A stretch of 64,000 bases of DNA from contig CALETH010000070.1 in the NCBI GenBank assembly GCA_937920105.1, forward strand, positions 73,486 to 137,485, given 5' to 3'. Positions 26,583 through 35,473 of this stretch are shown here, in pieces. A program made the translations under genes and the position numbers. Position 1 is the first letter of the stretch; each line of letters begins with the position of its first letter. A model generated the notes under the pieces. The model was not told the DNA's origin. It did not search any database and worked only from the letters and a program-made list of their open reading frames with translations. This DNA comes from an uncultured Bacteroidota bacterium (GTDB taxonomy: Bacteria; Bacteroidota; Ignavibacteria; UBA10030; UBA8401).

Positions 26583-27666
26583 AAATTAAAGAATATCTAT
26601 CTGCAGCGTACTCTACAATTTTTTGAATGGTTTCATTAAAAGAAAGACCATGCGTTTTTGTAGAACGTATAAATCCGGAATCATTAGAAATATCTGGATT
26701 AGGATTCACTTCTAAAACGTAAGGTTTATTATTTTGTGAGAGACGCATATCAACGCGTGCATAATCTCGACAGCCTAACAATTTATAAGATTTTAAGGCA
26801 GTGCGTTTTACTAATTCTTCAACATCAGGAGAAAGAATCGCTGGACAGACTCCTTTTGTTCCTTCATATTCAACAGAACCATTTAACCATTTTGCATCAT
26901 ACGTTACAATTTTTGGATAATCTTCTGGTAGACCAGAAAAATCTATTTCGGAAATTGGCAATACAATAGGTCTTTTATTTCCTATAACGGCAATATTTAA
27001 TTCACGTCCCGGAATATATTCTTCCACAATTGCTGGTTGGTCATATTGTTGAAAAATATGCCGCACCTTTTTTTTTAATGCAGCAAAAGAATCTACAATG
27101 GAATTGTTATCAATACCCACACTGGCGTCTTCTTTTGCCGGTTTTACAATCATTGGAAAAGAAAGTGTAATATCGTCTGCATTGATTTGATTTAATTGTG
27201 TGCAAACAAAAAATTTTGGTGTGGAAATGTTGTTGTAGGAAAGTATTTCTTTGGTACGTGCTTTGTTTAAACAAGCACCTAAAGTGATAGGTGATGAACC
27301 TGTGTAAGGAATCTTCAGTAATTCATACATTCCGGCAATGTGCATTTCGTGAATTGCTTGGTCTCCCAAACTTTCTACCATGTTAAAAATTAAATCCGGT
27401 TTTTCTTTAGAAAGAAATTTGAGAAATCTCTCCATGTTGTCCGACATATTGAAGATAGTCGTTTTGTATCCTAACTCTTCAAGTGCAGATTGGATTTCTT
27501 CTTTTTGCTCAAGAACTCCTATTTCGGACATGTCAAGTTTGTTCGCAATTTTTGTTTCGGTGCTTTCTTGAATCATTCCACTTTCGGAAATAAATTTTCT
27601 TCCATTTCCGGTTTGCACGGTTGGTTCGTTATAAACGATGGAGATGTGGAGTAAGTTTTTGTTCAT
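26581..27666 (-). CDS. ATP-grasp ligase, D-Ala-D-Ala-ligase-like (second in cluster)
   Basis: The 361-residue protein has a Ddl-like N-terminal domain ending in IPYTGSSPITLGACLNKARTK, then the ATP-grasp fold: MIVKPAKEDASVGI, VEEYIPGRELNIAVIG and the metal site YVLEVNPNPDIS. The GEDG loop of true Ddl enzymes is replaced by LGDQAIHE. Such enzymes join a carboxylate to an amine through an acyl phosphate. The neighbours (a second paralogue, GNAT, lysine aminomutase) suggest a beta-lysine-containing peptide rather than cell-wall D-Ala-D-Ala. The stop lies inside a family-D repeat. Confidence 0.85.
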   Translation of the reverse strand: MNKNLLHISIVYNEPTVQTGNGRKFISESGMIQESTETKIANKLDMSEIGVLEQKEEIQSALEELGYKTTIFNMSDNMERFLKFLSKEKPDLIFNMVESLGDQAIHEMHIAGMYELLKIPYTGSSPITLGACLNKARTKEILSYNNISTPKFFVCTQLNQINADDITLSFPMIVKPAKEDASVGIDNNSIVDSFAALKKKVRHIFQQYDQPAIVEEYIPGRELNIAVIGNKRPIVLPISEIDFSGLPEDYPKIVTYDAKWLNGSVEYEGTKGVCPAILSPDVEELVKRTALKSYKLLGCRDYARVDMRLSQNNKPYVLEVNPNPDISNDSGFIRSTKTHGLSFNETIQKIVEYAADRYSLI

Positions 27667-27680
27667 AGAGTTATTTTTTT

Positions 27681-27716
27681 AACTATGATTATATGATGTA
27701 TATGATTTGCATGATG
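27681..27716. repeat. Dispersed repeat, family D, single copy
   Basis: AACTATGATTATATGATGTA with a following ATGAT-rich tail matches the family-D unit. It lies just upstream of the second ATP-grasp gene, in the leader between the two ligase genes. Confidence 0.55.
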
Positions 27717-27833
27717 AAAAAATTTTCAGATACGAGTTGTGTTTTGATAATCCATACAACCCATAGTGAAAAAAAAATAGGATACTTATTTTTACTGATT
27801 TCTGATATCGGAATACTGAAAACTAAAACCCCA

Positions 27834-28922
27834 TTACTGATTCAATCCATATCTTTTACATGCAGCATTGAGTACACGATTAATCATTTCATTGTACTGA
27901 ATTCCTGCAACGCGTGCTGCTTTTGGATAACATGAATTTTCTTCGGGATTGGGTAAAATTCCCGGTAGTGGATTTATTTCTATAATATGTGGAATTCCAT
28001 GTTCATCTAAACGGACATCAATGCGAGACCAATCTTTGCAACGCAAAGTGTTATAAGTATTCAAACATAATTTTTCTATTGATATTTGTAATGCCGGAGA
28101 TATTTTCGCCGGACATTCAAAAATATTTAACGGATTTTTTGCTTGGTCCCAAATCCATTTTGCTTCAAAAGAGTAAATCGGATTTACTCCATCAGGTAAC
28201 GAATCAAATTTAATTTCTACGATAGGAAGAACTTGTGTGGTATTTCCATTTCCCAATAACGCAACGGTAAATTCTTTTCCGGGTAAAAATTTTTCTACCA
28301 AGGCAGGTTCATTATAGGAAGAAAGTATTTTTTCTATTTGTGTAAAAAGTTCTTCTTGTGTTTGCACAAATGACGTATTAAAAATTCCTTTACTTGAACC
28401 TTCATATAACGGTTTTACCATTAACGGAAATGAATGATGATGTTCAGAGATTTTCTGAAGTTCATCAAGAGAATGAATAACAAAAAATTTTGATGTGGGA
28501 ATGGAATGATAAGAAAGGATTTCTTTTGTGCGGGCTTTATCTAAACAAGTTGCAAGTGTTAATGCATCGGAACCAGTATAAGGTATGTTAAGAAATTCTA
28601 ACATTGCAGGAATATGTGCTTCCCGAGAAACACCGTATCTTCCTTCGGCAATATTAAAAACAATGTCAGGACGCAATGATTGCAATTTGTGAAATGCATT
28701 TTCATCTGCTTCAATCATTTCCACAGAATGAAAAAGTGCTAACGCATCACGAACAGCAGTGATTGTTTCTATGGTATCCCATTCAGCATACGTATCATCG
28801 TTTGGTGATACTTGAACTTGTGTGCTGACATCCGATGAGATGTTCTGACTCGAAGGTTGAGAATTGCTTTCGGCAAATTCCGTTTCTTCCTTCTTCAAGT
28901 TGTAGACTAACGCTACTTGCAT
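27834..28922 (-). CDS. ATP-grasp ligase, D-Ala-D-Ala-ligase-like (first in cluster)
   Basis: The 362-residue protein parallels its neighbour: IPYTGSDALTLATCLDKARTK, MVKPLYEGSSKGIF, VEKFLPGKEFTVALLG and IIEINPLPGILP. An insert rich in Ser, Gln and acidic residues lies at about residues 11-45. Sequence at the acceptor side differs from the second copy, so the two probably ligate different partners, perhaps in sequence. It is the first gene of the cluster, with a readable promoter upstream and recG 191 nt further up on the same strand. Confidence 0.85.
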   Translation of the reverse strand: MQVALVYNLKKEETEFAESNSQPSSQNISSDVSTQVQVSPNDDTYAEWDTIETITAVRDALALFHSVEMIEADENAFHKLQSLRPDIVFNIAEGRYGVSREAHIPAMLEFLNIPYTGSDALTLATCLDKARTKEILSYHSIPTSKFFVIHSLDELQKISEHHHSFPLMVKPLYEGSSKGIFNTSFVQTQEELFTQIEKILSSYNEPALVEKFLPGKEFTVALLGNGNTTQVLPIVEIKFDSLPDGVNPIYSFEAKWIWDQAKNPLNIFECPAKISPALQISIEKLCLNTYNTLRCKDWSRIDVRLDEHGIPHIIEINPLPGILPNPEENSCYPKAARVAGIQYNEMINRVLNAACKRYGLNQ

Positions 28923-28988
28923 AAAGTGTGTATCAAAAAAATTTCTTTAACGCCTTTCGTACTATGAATAAAAAAATTTACTTGATAC

Positions 28989-29016
28989 AATATAAGAAAT
29001 AAAAAAATGTAGTCAA
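28989..29016 (-). promoter_or_regulatory. Possible sigma-70 promoter of the ATP-grasp/kamA cluster
   Basis: On the minus strand TTGACT (29016-29011) and TATATT (28994-28989) are separated by 16 nt. The -10 box lies about 66 nt before the first ligase ATG, implying that the cluster has its own promoter apart from recG. Confidence 0.4.
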
Positions 29017-29113
29017 GCGGAAAAAAGAAATATATCACAAAAAAATATTTTGAAAAAAAATTACTCTGGTAAGCTTTTAAAATAAATTTTTGCAAAAATA
29101 ATTTTATAAAAAA

Positions 29114-31282
29114 TTATCCCACTCGTACAAACGAAAGAAATTCTTTGAACACCGTTTCAAATTGATGACGAATATGTTGATGTTCGGGTAATCGTAAATG
29201 AGGGTCCGTTGCAACAATGGCAAATGCTTCTTCTCGTGCAATGGAAAGAATTTCTGTATCACTGACAATATTTGCAACTTTAAAATTCGGTAATCCGCTT
29301 TGACGTGTTCCAAAAAAATCTCCCGCACCACGAATTTCTAAATCCACTTCAGCAATTTTAAAACCATCATTCGTCGCAACCATTGTTTGAATTCTTTTTT
29401 GTGTAGCCATTTTTTCTTGGTATGCAGATTTTCTATTCGAAGAAAGTGTAACATTTTTCTTCGCTGTGTTTTCATTGGTGATGAGAATACAGTAGGATTG
29501 TTCTGCACCACGCCCAACACGTCCGCGTAATTGATGTAATTGAGAAAGTCCGAAACGTTCTGCGTTTTCGATAATCATAATTGTTGCATTGGGAACATCA
29601 ATACCAACTTCTATCACCGTTGTTGAAACTAAAATATCAAGTTCTCGATTTTTAAATTGTTTCATCAAAAAATCTTTTTCTTCGGAAGAAAGTCTTCCAT
29701 GCAAAAGTCCAATACGTAATTCTGGAAATATTTTTTCTTTTAAGAAATTATATTCTGCAGTTGCCGCTTTCAAATCTATCTTTTCAGATTCTTCTATTAA
29801 CGGATACACAATATAGCACTGTCTTCCTTTTTGAATTTCTTCTTTCACAAATGCAAAAATTTTTTCTTTCTCTTTTTCGGTACGATGTACGGTACGAATG
29901 GGTTTTCTATTTTTTGGAAGTTCATCAATAACAGAAACATCTAAATCTCCATATACTGTTAACGAAAGCGTTCGCGGAATTGGTGTTGCCGTCATCACCA
30001 ACACATCGGGATTTTGTTTCCCTTTTTCTCGTAACAACGCTCGCTGTGCAACACCAAAACGATGTTGTTCGTCAATAACTACAAAACCAAGATTGGAAAA
30101 TTGTACATGTTCTTGCAAAAGTGCATGGGTTCCGATAATGATATTTGCTGTTCCTCTTCGTATATCTTCCAAAATATCTTCACGCAATTTTTTCTTTTGT
30201 CCCCCAACCAATAAACGAACATTTACAAAAGTATTTTGCAACAAATTTGTGATATTGTAAAAATGTTGTTCTGCAAGAATTTCTGTTGGTGCCATTAACA
30301 CCGCTTGAAATCCATTATCAATTGCTGTTAATATTGCTATGAGTGCAACAATGGTTTTTCCGCTTCCAACGTCTCCTTGTACTAAACGATTCATTGGAAT
30401 GTTGGATTGCATATCATGGTGAATTTCTTTTATAACACGTTGTTGTGCTTCGGTAAGTGTGAATGGAAGCGTTGAAAGAAGTTGCTCCACCAGTGTACTT
30501 TTTGTATCAAAAGAAATTCCACGCAGTTCTCCTTTTAATTCTCGTTTGCGATAGGCGATGAGTAATTGAAAATACAATAACTCATCAAATTTTAATCTTC
30601 GCAAACTATTTTCTTTTTCCGAATAATTTTTGGGAAAGTGTACAGATTGCAGTGCGTTCTGCAATTTCATCAAATTGTGTTTTGGAAGAAGTGTTGTGGG
30701 GAGATGTTCTTTTATTTCTGCGATGTTGTGTTGCAGTGCATTGCGAAGTATTCTTCTAAAACCACGATTATCTAAGCCAACTTTTCGTAATTCTTCACTA
30801 GAGGAATATTTTGGAATGATTGCTCCGGTGTGAAGCAACGAATTCCAATCTGTATCATCTTCATTATCTTTTGTTTTTAATCTATCAAATTCCGGATGAA
30901 TGAATTGTATGCGGTTGAGTTTATCAAATTCCGGAACGGAGGAAACGGCAAGAATTTCTTCGGATTCAAATGCGTTTTGATACCATTCTATTCCTGCATA
31001 AAAAACGCAGGTGAGATAACCGGTTGCATCTTTGAGTGTGAGAAAAAATATTTTCTTTTTATTGCGTGTGTAGGCTACTTTTGTACGATAAACTGTTCCA
31101 ATAACAGTAACTTCGTTTCCTGTTTCTACAAATTTTGGAAGTTCTTTAATGGGAAGTATGCGAGAGCGGTCAAGATAATCATACGGAAGATAGTAGAGCA
31201 GTTGTTGTATGGTTTCTATTCCGATTTTTTTTAATGCGGCGGCTCTTACGGGACCGACGGCTTTAATGTATTGGAGGGACAC
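29114..31282 (-). CDS. recG: ATP-dependent DNA helicase RecG
   Basis: RecG reverses stalled replication forks and processes branched DNA. The 722-residue protein has the N-terminal wedge/OB domain, Walker A GDVGSGKTIVAL, the DEXH-type box VIDEQHRFGVAQ, MTATPIPRTL and the late motif QLRGRVGRG. The start codon is GTG, followed by SLQYIKAVGPVRA, the normal family N-terminus. It is the usual length for the family. Confidence 0.96.
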   Translation of the reverse strand: MSLQYIKAVGPVRAAALKKIGIETIQQLLYYLPYDYLDRSRILPIKELPKFVETGNEVTVIGTVYRTKVAYTRNKKKIFFLTLKDATGYLTCVFYAGIEWYQNAFESEEILAVSSVPEFDKLNRIQFIHPEFDRLKTKDNEDDTDWNSLLHTGAIIPKYSSSEELRKVGLDNRGFRRILRNALQHNIAEIKEHLPTTLLPKHNLMKLQNALQSVHFPKNYSEKENSLRRLKFDELLYFQLLIAYRKRELKGELRGISFDTKSTLVEQLLSTLPFTLTEAQQRVIKEIHHDMQSNIPMNRLVQGDVGSGKTIVALIAILTAIDNGFQAVLMAPTEILAEQHFYNITNLLQNTFVNVRLLVGGQKKKLREDILEDIRRGTANIIIGTHALLQEHVQFSNLGFVVIDEQHRFGVAQRALLREKGKQNPDVLVMTATPIPRTLSLTVYGDLDVSVIDELPKNRKPIRTVHRTEKEKEKIFAFVKEEIQKGRQCYIVYPLIEESEKIDLKAATAEYNFLKEKIFPELRIGLLHGRLSSEEKDFLMKQFKNRELDILVSTTVIEVGIDVPNATIMIIENAERFGLSQLHQLRGRVGRGAEQSYCILITNENTAKKNVTLSSNRKSAYQEKMATQKRIQTMVATNDGFKIAEVDLEIRGAGDFFGTRQSGLPNFKVANIVSDTEILSIAREEAFAIVATDPHLRLPEHQHIRHQFETVFKEFLSFVRVG

Positions 31283-31328
31283 GTGAAGGTTTTTAAAAAT
31301 GGAAGATTAATAAAATCATTTCAAAAAA

Positions 31329-31850
31329 TTATTTTTTTATTTCCCAAATAGGTGGTATAGTCTTCCTTGTTATTAACAAATGTAAACTTCTTAATGCAGA
31401 ATTAATTTGAATAGATACTTCTTTTAAATCATCAATACAAATGTTTGTTACTTCTGTTTTTAATTTCCCCCGTGCTGAACCTGCGGCTATTTTAAGTTCA
31501 TTATCTTGTTCAATTATTGTATTGTGTAAGTAACGGTTGCGGCTTGTTTGAGCAGTTTTAATTTTTGAAATAGTTTCATTATAGTTTTCTAAGTGAGGAT
31601 ATTCTGGTAGAAGGTAATGACAAAGAGCGGATAACATATTTAATTTTTGTGGAAAGCTTGAGTGTTTGATAAGTATAAATGGTATTGCATCACTTATAGA
31701 ATCAAAACCTGCTAATTTTCCCAATGCAGTATCAATATAATTTTCAAGGTCAATCCATAAACTTACTATTCTACCTAATTCAAGAAGAATTTCATCTGAA
31801 ATGGGCCAATTACTTCTATCAAATTCTGGTATTTTATTATTTGTACTCAT
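31329..31850 (-). CDS. HEPN-like protein of unknown function
   Basis: The 173-residue, mostly helical protein contains RNRYLH (residues 104-109), which fits the Rx4-6H motif of HEPN ribonucleases with a polar residue after the Arg. Helices with LELGRIVSLWIDLENYID and LHNTIIEQDNEL are compatible with a HEPN/Swt1-like bundle. HEPN proteins commonly act in toxin-antitoxin or defence systems. No nucleotidyltransferase partner is adjacent. It sits between recG and an insertion element in what looks like a small accessory island. Confidence 0.5.
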   Translation of the reverse strand: MSTNNKIPEFDRSNWPISDEILLELGRIVSLWIDLENYIDTALGKLAGFDSISDAIPFILIKHSSFPQKLNMLSALCHYLLPEYPHLENYNETISKIKTAQTSRNRYLHNTIIEQDNELKIAAGSARGKLKTEVTNICIDDLKEVSIQINSALRSLHLLITRKTIPPIWEIKK

Positions 31851-31874
31851 TTTGTTTTTTTTATTTAAAAAATA

Positions 31875-31999
31875 GATTCCCGCTTTCGAGTCTGTGTAAA
31901 AACTAGGTTTTTTAGAAAAAAATCCTCAAATTTTTAAAAATTTCGAAGGTTTATCTTCAAAAAATTGACTTTTTACACAGACTCTTTCGCGGGAATGAC
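31875..31999. repeat. Dispersed palindrome, family A, split by an insertion
   Basis: The left half GATTCCCGCTTTC (31875-31887) and right half TTTCGCGGGAATGAC (31985-31999) rejoin, with one TTTC removed, to the exact reverse complement of the intact element at 23894-23916. Confidence 0.85.
31888..31984. mobile_element. 97-bp MITE-like element with 15-bp perfect terminal inverted repeats
   Basis: The element starts GAGTCTGTGTAAAAA (31888-31902) and ends with its exact reverse complement (31970-31984). It is flanked on both sides by TTTC, consistent with a 4-bp target duplication, and it lies inside a family-A palindrome whose empty form is known from this window. The AT-rich interior has no coding potential, so a transposase would have to act in trans. 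I saw no second copy here. Confidence 0.8.
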
Positions 32000-32058
32000 A
32001 ATGATGTTTTTTTGTATGAACGGATGCAAATCCGTTTTTTGTAATTATTTTAGATTAT

Positions 32059-32316
32059 TTACATTTCAACAACTTCTACACGAGTAGAATATCCTAGTTG
32101 TTCAAAAAATTTTTCGCAATCATCCCACGTTAAGCCAAATGCCCGAACATCAGCAAGTCCGAGTTGTGAAAGAATGCTTTTAATAGTTTCAAAGTCATTG
32201 TTATCAAAATCTTCTTCAAAAAACGCTGTTTCTGCCCAATTGACTAATTCTGTAATAGTTATTGTGTGATGAAGATAATCTAATAATTTTTCTGCAACAT
32301 TTTTTTTGGTAATCAT
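32059..32316 (-). CDS. Small conserved-looking acidic protein
   Basis: The 85-residue protein (LHHTITITELVNWAETAFFE, then GLADVRAFGLTWDDCEKFFEQLGY) looks like a well-formed helical domain; I have the impression of a widespread small family but cannot name it. It is acidic and has no signal peptide. It lies alone between the MITE-bearing gap and the anti-sigma gene, bounded upstream by a family-C palindrome. Function unknown. Confidence 0.6.
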   Translation of the reverse strand: MITKKNVAEKLLDYLHHTITITELVNWAETAFFEEDFDNNDFETIKSILSQLGLADVRAFGLTWDDCEKFFEQLGYSTRVEVVEM

Positions 32317-32330
32317 TCTTGTTTCTTTTC

Positions 32331-32363
32331 AGATTTGTCAAGTTTTTAAAACTTGACAAATCT
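32331..32363. repeat. Dispersed palindrome, family C
   Basis: AGATTTGTCAAGTTTT (32331-32346) and AAAACTTGACAAATCT (32348-32363) form a perfect 16-bp inverted repeat around one base. A near copy lies at 49417-49447. It stands between the small acidic gene and the anti-sigma gene and could also serve as a terminator for the latter. Confidence 0.8.
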
Positions 32364-32383
32364 TGATTAATTATACTCAATCC

Positions 32384-33424
32384 TCACTTTACATTCAATT
32401 TTGTTTTTTTATTTGTATTCATTCTATAATTTTGTACAGAAAATTCTTGTGGAAGGTGATACACAATACTTTGATTGCTGATGTGAACAATAAGAGAATC
32501 ATCACTAATATTTTCTACAATAGCATTTTCTAATTCTGTAGAAGTGAATAACGAATCAGGATACAAAGTTAATGCAATTCCGTCATCAGTTTCTTCCACC
32601 AATGTTTGAATTCCGGCTGCTATATTTTTTGTTTGTAATGTGTTAGAAGGACGTTGTTCTAAAACAATATTTTGTGAAGTATTTTTCACTGCAAGATTAA
32701 CTTTTTGTGTTTCGCTTTTTGATTTTTTTGCAGCAAAGTTATCCCTTTTTTGTAAACCTTCTGCAAAAGATTGCGTTGCCGCAGAAGGCATTGAGCGGTC
32801 TCTTCCTACAGAAATAGGAACAACCGTTCCAACAATCCACATTGCTCTGCGGGAAATATTATTGACTGATGGTGCTGATGTAATAGTTTTATCTTCATCT
32901 TTAAATGCTAAATTTTCTCTTTTTTCTTCATTTAAACGTTCAGTTTCTACTGTACTTTCTGCAATATCCGATATTTCTTCTAATTGCTGTTTTTCTTTTA
33001 TAGGTTCTTCACTTTTTTTCTCTTCTATTTTTTTATCAGAAATATTTTTTTCTTCTACTTCTTTAAACACATATTGTGTAGAACCGAATTTTTGCGGAAA
33101 CTGCATTGGTCCAAACCACATTTGATAGACAGCAATTCCTCCAATCATAATTACTACGGCAGCAGCCAAACTCACCAAATATCGTTGCAATGGATTTCTA
33201 TTTTCTCGTTCGATATGTTGAGCAAGTTTTCCTTTCATTTTTTTTCTTCCGTACGCACGGATTCCTTCTGCTAATGAAAGTTCTTGTGTAACAAGAGTTT
33301 TACATTGTTCACATTCTTGCAAATGTTTTTCCAAAACAACACGTTCTTCTTGCAAAATATTTCCAAGAATGTATTGTTCTAGTAATTCGGGATTTTCAGT
33401 CCAATGAAGAATATTCGTTTTCAT
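32384..33424 (-). CDS. Anti-sigma factor with zinc-finger domain and membrane segment
   Basis: The 346-residue protein has an N-terminal zf-HC2-type motif HLQECEQC, about residues 34-41, as in zinc-binding anti-sigma factors, then a membrane segment (about residues 83-105) and a long Lys/Glu-rich extracytoplasmic region. It overlaps the sigma-factor gene by 4 nt (ATGA), the classic arrangement in which the anti-sigma factor sequesters its sigma partner at the membrane. The stress signal is unknown. Confidence 0.88.
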   Translation of the reverse strand: MKTNILHWTENPELLEQYILGNILQEERVVLEKHLQECEQCKTLVTQELSLAEGIRAYGRKKMKGKLAQHIERENRNPLQRYLVSLAAAVVIMIGGIAVYQMWFGPMQFPQKFGSTQYVFKEVEEKNISDKKIEEKKSEEPIKEKQQLEEISDIAESTVETERLNEEKRENLAFKDEDKTITSAPSVNNISRRAMWIVGTVVPISVGRDRSMPSAATQSFAEGLQKRDNFAAKKSKSETQKVNLAVKNTSQNIVLEQRPSNTLQTKNIAAGIQTLVEETDDGIALTLYPDSLFTSTELENAIVENISDDSLIVHISNQSIVYHLPQEFSVQNYRMNTNKKTKLNVK

Positions 33425-33987
33425 ACATCAACTTTTTCTAATAATTTTTCCAACATTTTTTTGCATTGATATTTTTTTGATTTTACCGTTTCTGCATTAG
33501 CAAAACCTGTCCGTTGGGCAATTTCTTCCATAGAAGATTCTTCCCAATAAAAAAGCAGTAAAATAGTTTTACACGGCTCACCAAGTTTTTGCAATGCTAT
33601 TTGCACGGCATCAATGGTTTCTTTTTCTATCAAGATACTTATAATAGAGTGTTCTTCGGAAGGAAGGGTTTCTACTTCATCATTGATAGAAATAATTTTT
33701 TTTGTTTGCGAAAGTTTGCGAAACCAAAGATTTCTTACGGTTGCATAAAGAAATGTGCTGATTTTTGCAGCGTGTTCATATTTTCCTGAACGAACTTTTT
33801 GCCAAAATATCACCAACACTTCCTGCAACATGTCTTCCGCGTCTTCGAGCGTTCCATTATGTTTTGTGATAAAAGAAATAATCATTCGTTTGTTGGCATT
33901 GTATAATGTTACCAACACTTTTTCATCACCTTCACGGATGCGTTCTAAAATATTTTCGTCGCTGGAAAATAGTGCGAATGAATTCAT
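33421..33987 (-). CDS. ECF-type RNA polymerase sigma factor
   Basis: The 188-residue protein has region 2 (GTLEDAEDMLQEVLVIFWQ, then FLYATVRNLWFRKL) and region 4 (LGEPCKTILLLFYWEESSMEEIAQRTG), typical for extracytoplasmic-function sigma factors. It overlaps the anti-sigma gene and is divergent from the VWA protein gene, with 104 nt between starts, so the divergent gene may belong to its regulon. An AAGG precedes the ATG. Confidence 0.93.
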   Translation of the reverse strand: MNSFALFSSDENILERIREGDEKVLVTLYNANKRMIISFITKHNGTLEDAEDMLQEVLVIFWQKVRSGKYEHAAKISTFLYATVRNLWFRKLSQTKKIISINDEVETLPSEEHSIISILIEKETIDAVQIALQKLGEPCKTILLLFYWEESSMEEIAQRTGFANAETVKSKKYQCKKMLEKLLEKVDV

Positions 33988-34091
33988 TTACCTTTTTTCT
34001 ATTAATGACATTAATAAGCAAGATGTGAATGAAACTTTTTCACTCAAAAGTACAAATAACTCAATTTTATTCAAAATTTTCAGGAGGTTGT

Positions 34092-35453
34092 ATGAAAGCC
34101 ACAAGGTTTTTATTGTTTGCATTATTCTCGATTTCTGCAATAATTCTTCACGCTTCACCAAAAAAAGAAGTGAGTTTAGAAGGAAAATTAAACTGTCCGT
34201 ACATCTCAACCCAAGGTGGAACGATTTATCTTTCCGTTTGTCTTAATGTTCCTTCGGTAGAAAACACAAAACGCAAACCATTGAATCTTTCTATTGTGTT
34301 AGATAGAAGTGGTTCTATGGAAGATGAAAAGAAAATGGACTACGCAAAAAAAGCATTGCGTTCACTTATTGATGAATTGAATGATGACGACATTTTTTCT
34401 CTTGTTGTGTATGATGACAATATTGATGTCGTTCGTTCTGCATCTAAAGTGCGAAATAAACAATCCATTAAAAGTTTGTTGAATGAAATTGAACCGCGCG
34501 GCTCTACCAATTTAGGTGGCGGAATGATGGAGGGTTTCCAACAAGTAGAAAAAAATCTTGATAAAGAATATACCAACAGAGTTATTTTGCTTTCTGATGG
34601 ACTTGCCAATATGGGAATTACTGACCCATATCAATTACAAAAAATTGCGAGAAAATATAGAGCAAAATCTATTTCGCTTACCACTATGGGTGTTGGTTTA
34701 GATTATAATGAAAATCTTATGGTGGGACTTTCAGAAAGTGGTGGCGGAAATTATTATTTCATAGAACATCCAACATCACTTGCCTCTATAGTGAAAAAAG
34801 AATTTTCCTTGCTCTCTTCTCTTGTTGCTCACAATGCAACAATAGAATTGAAACTCGGAAAAAATGTTCGTGTAAAAGATGTGATTGGATATGAGTATGA
34901 TAGCAATGATGGAAAATGCAATATTCCGCTTGGAGATTTGTATGGAAATGATAAAAAGGAATTTACGATAGAATTAGAAATTCCTAAAGGAGAAAAATCT
35001 TTTGCAGCAGTGGAAGGAGTTTTGAATTTTGAAAGCAAAAAATTTTCTTCCGGACAAAATTTTTCTAACACAATTTCTTATAACAACGATGCTGCTGTAA
35101 GAGAAAAAAATACTAATTGGGACATTCAAGCAAAAGTAGATATTGCACAATCCACACGGAAAGTAGAAAATGCTATGAAGGCAATGGATGAAGGACGAAT
35201 GGATGATGCAGAACAAGAATTAAAAAGTGCAAATCAAGCATTATCTGCTGCACCATCAATGAGTAATGCCAGTGGTGAAGGTGCTGCAATGATGAAAGAA
35301 CAATTGAGTAGGTTGCGTTCTTATAAAGATGCGTTGAAGAATGACGATGCTCGAAAAGCAAAGAAATCTATTCAGTACGAAAATTATAATACGCAAAAAA
35401 AAAATAATAATTATAGGGATTGCTTCGTTCCGTTTGCACGGAACTCGCAATGA
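34092..35453 (+). CDS. Secreted von Willebrand factor A domain protein, YfbK-like
   Basis: I chose the ATG at 34092 because GGAGG lies 5 nt upstream and a proper signal peptide follows (cleavage near residue 22); an in-frame ATG at 34029 would add 21 unlikely residues. The 453-residue protein carries the MIDAS motif DRSGS (residues 71-75), GSTNLGGGM and LLSDGLAN, so it should bind a metal and a protein ligand. The last 13 or so residues and the stop are encoded by a family-B palindrome. The divergent ECF sigma/anti-sigma pair suggests an envelope-stress context. Confidence 0.85.
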   Translation: MKATRFLLFALFSISAIILHASPKKEVSLEGKLNCPYISTQGGTIYLSVCLNVPSVENTKRKPLNLSIVLDRSGSMEDEKKMDYAKKALRSLIDELNDDDIFSLVVYDDNIDVVRSASKVRNKQSIKSLLNEIEPRGSTNLGGGMMEGFQQVEKNLDKEYTNRVILLSDGLANMGITDPYQLQKIARKYRAKSISLTTMGVGLDYNENLMVGLSESGGGNYYFIEHPTSLASIVKKEFSLLSSLVAHNATIELKLGKNVRVKDVIGYEYDSNDGKCNIPLGDLYGNDKKEFTIELEIPKGEKSFAAVEGVLNFESKKFSSGQNFSNTISYNNDAAVREKNTNWDIQAKVDIAQSTRKVENAMKAMDEGRMDDAEQELKSANQALSAAPSMSNASGEGAAMMKEQLSRLRSYKDALKNDDARKAKKSIQYENYNTQKKNNNYRDCFVPFARNSQ

Positions 35454-35454
35454 C
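35418..35454. repeat. Dispersed palindrome, family B, overlapping the 3' end of the VWA gene
   Basis: GATTGCTTCGTTCCG and CGGAACTCGCAATGAC form the arms. The element encodes the last residues and the TGA stop (35451-35453) of the VWA protein. Confidence 0.8.
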
Positions 35455-35473
35455 AATATTTAGAAATTACATT

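Noticed and set aside
29589..31234. Several plus-strand frames opposite recG
   Set aside because: They are shadows of the recG reading frame with low-quality, Cys/Ser/Phe-rich translations and no ribosome sites.
31888..31984. Simple transcription terminator
   Set aside because: The inverted repeat is 15 bp with a 67-nt interior and lacks a T-run at its end; the flanking TTTC duplication and the matching empty site fit an insertion better.
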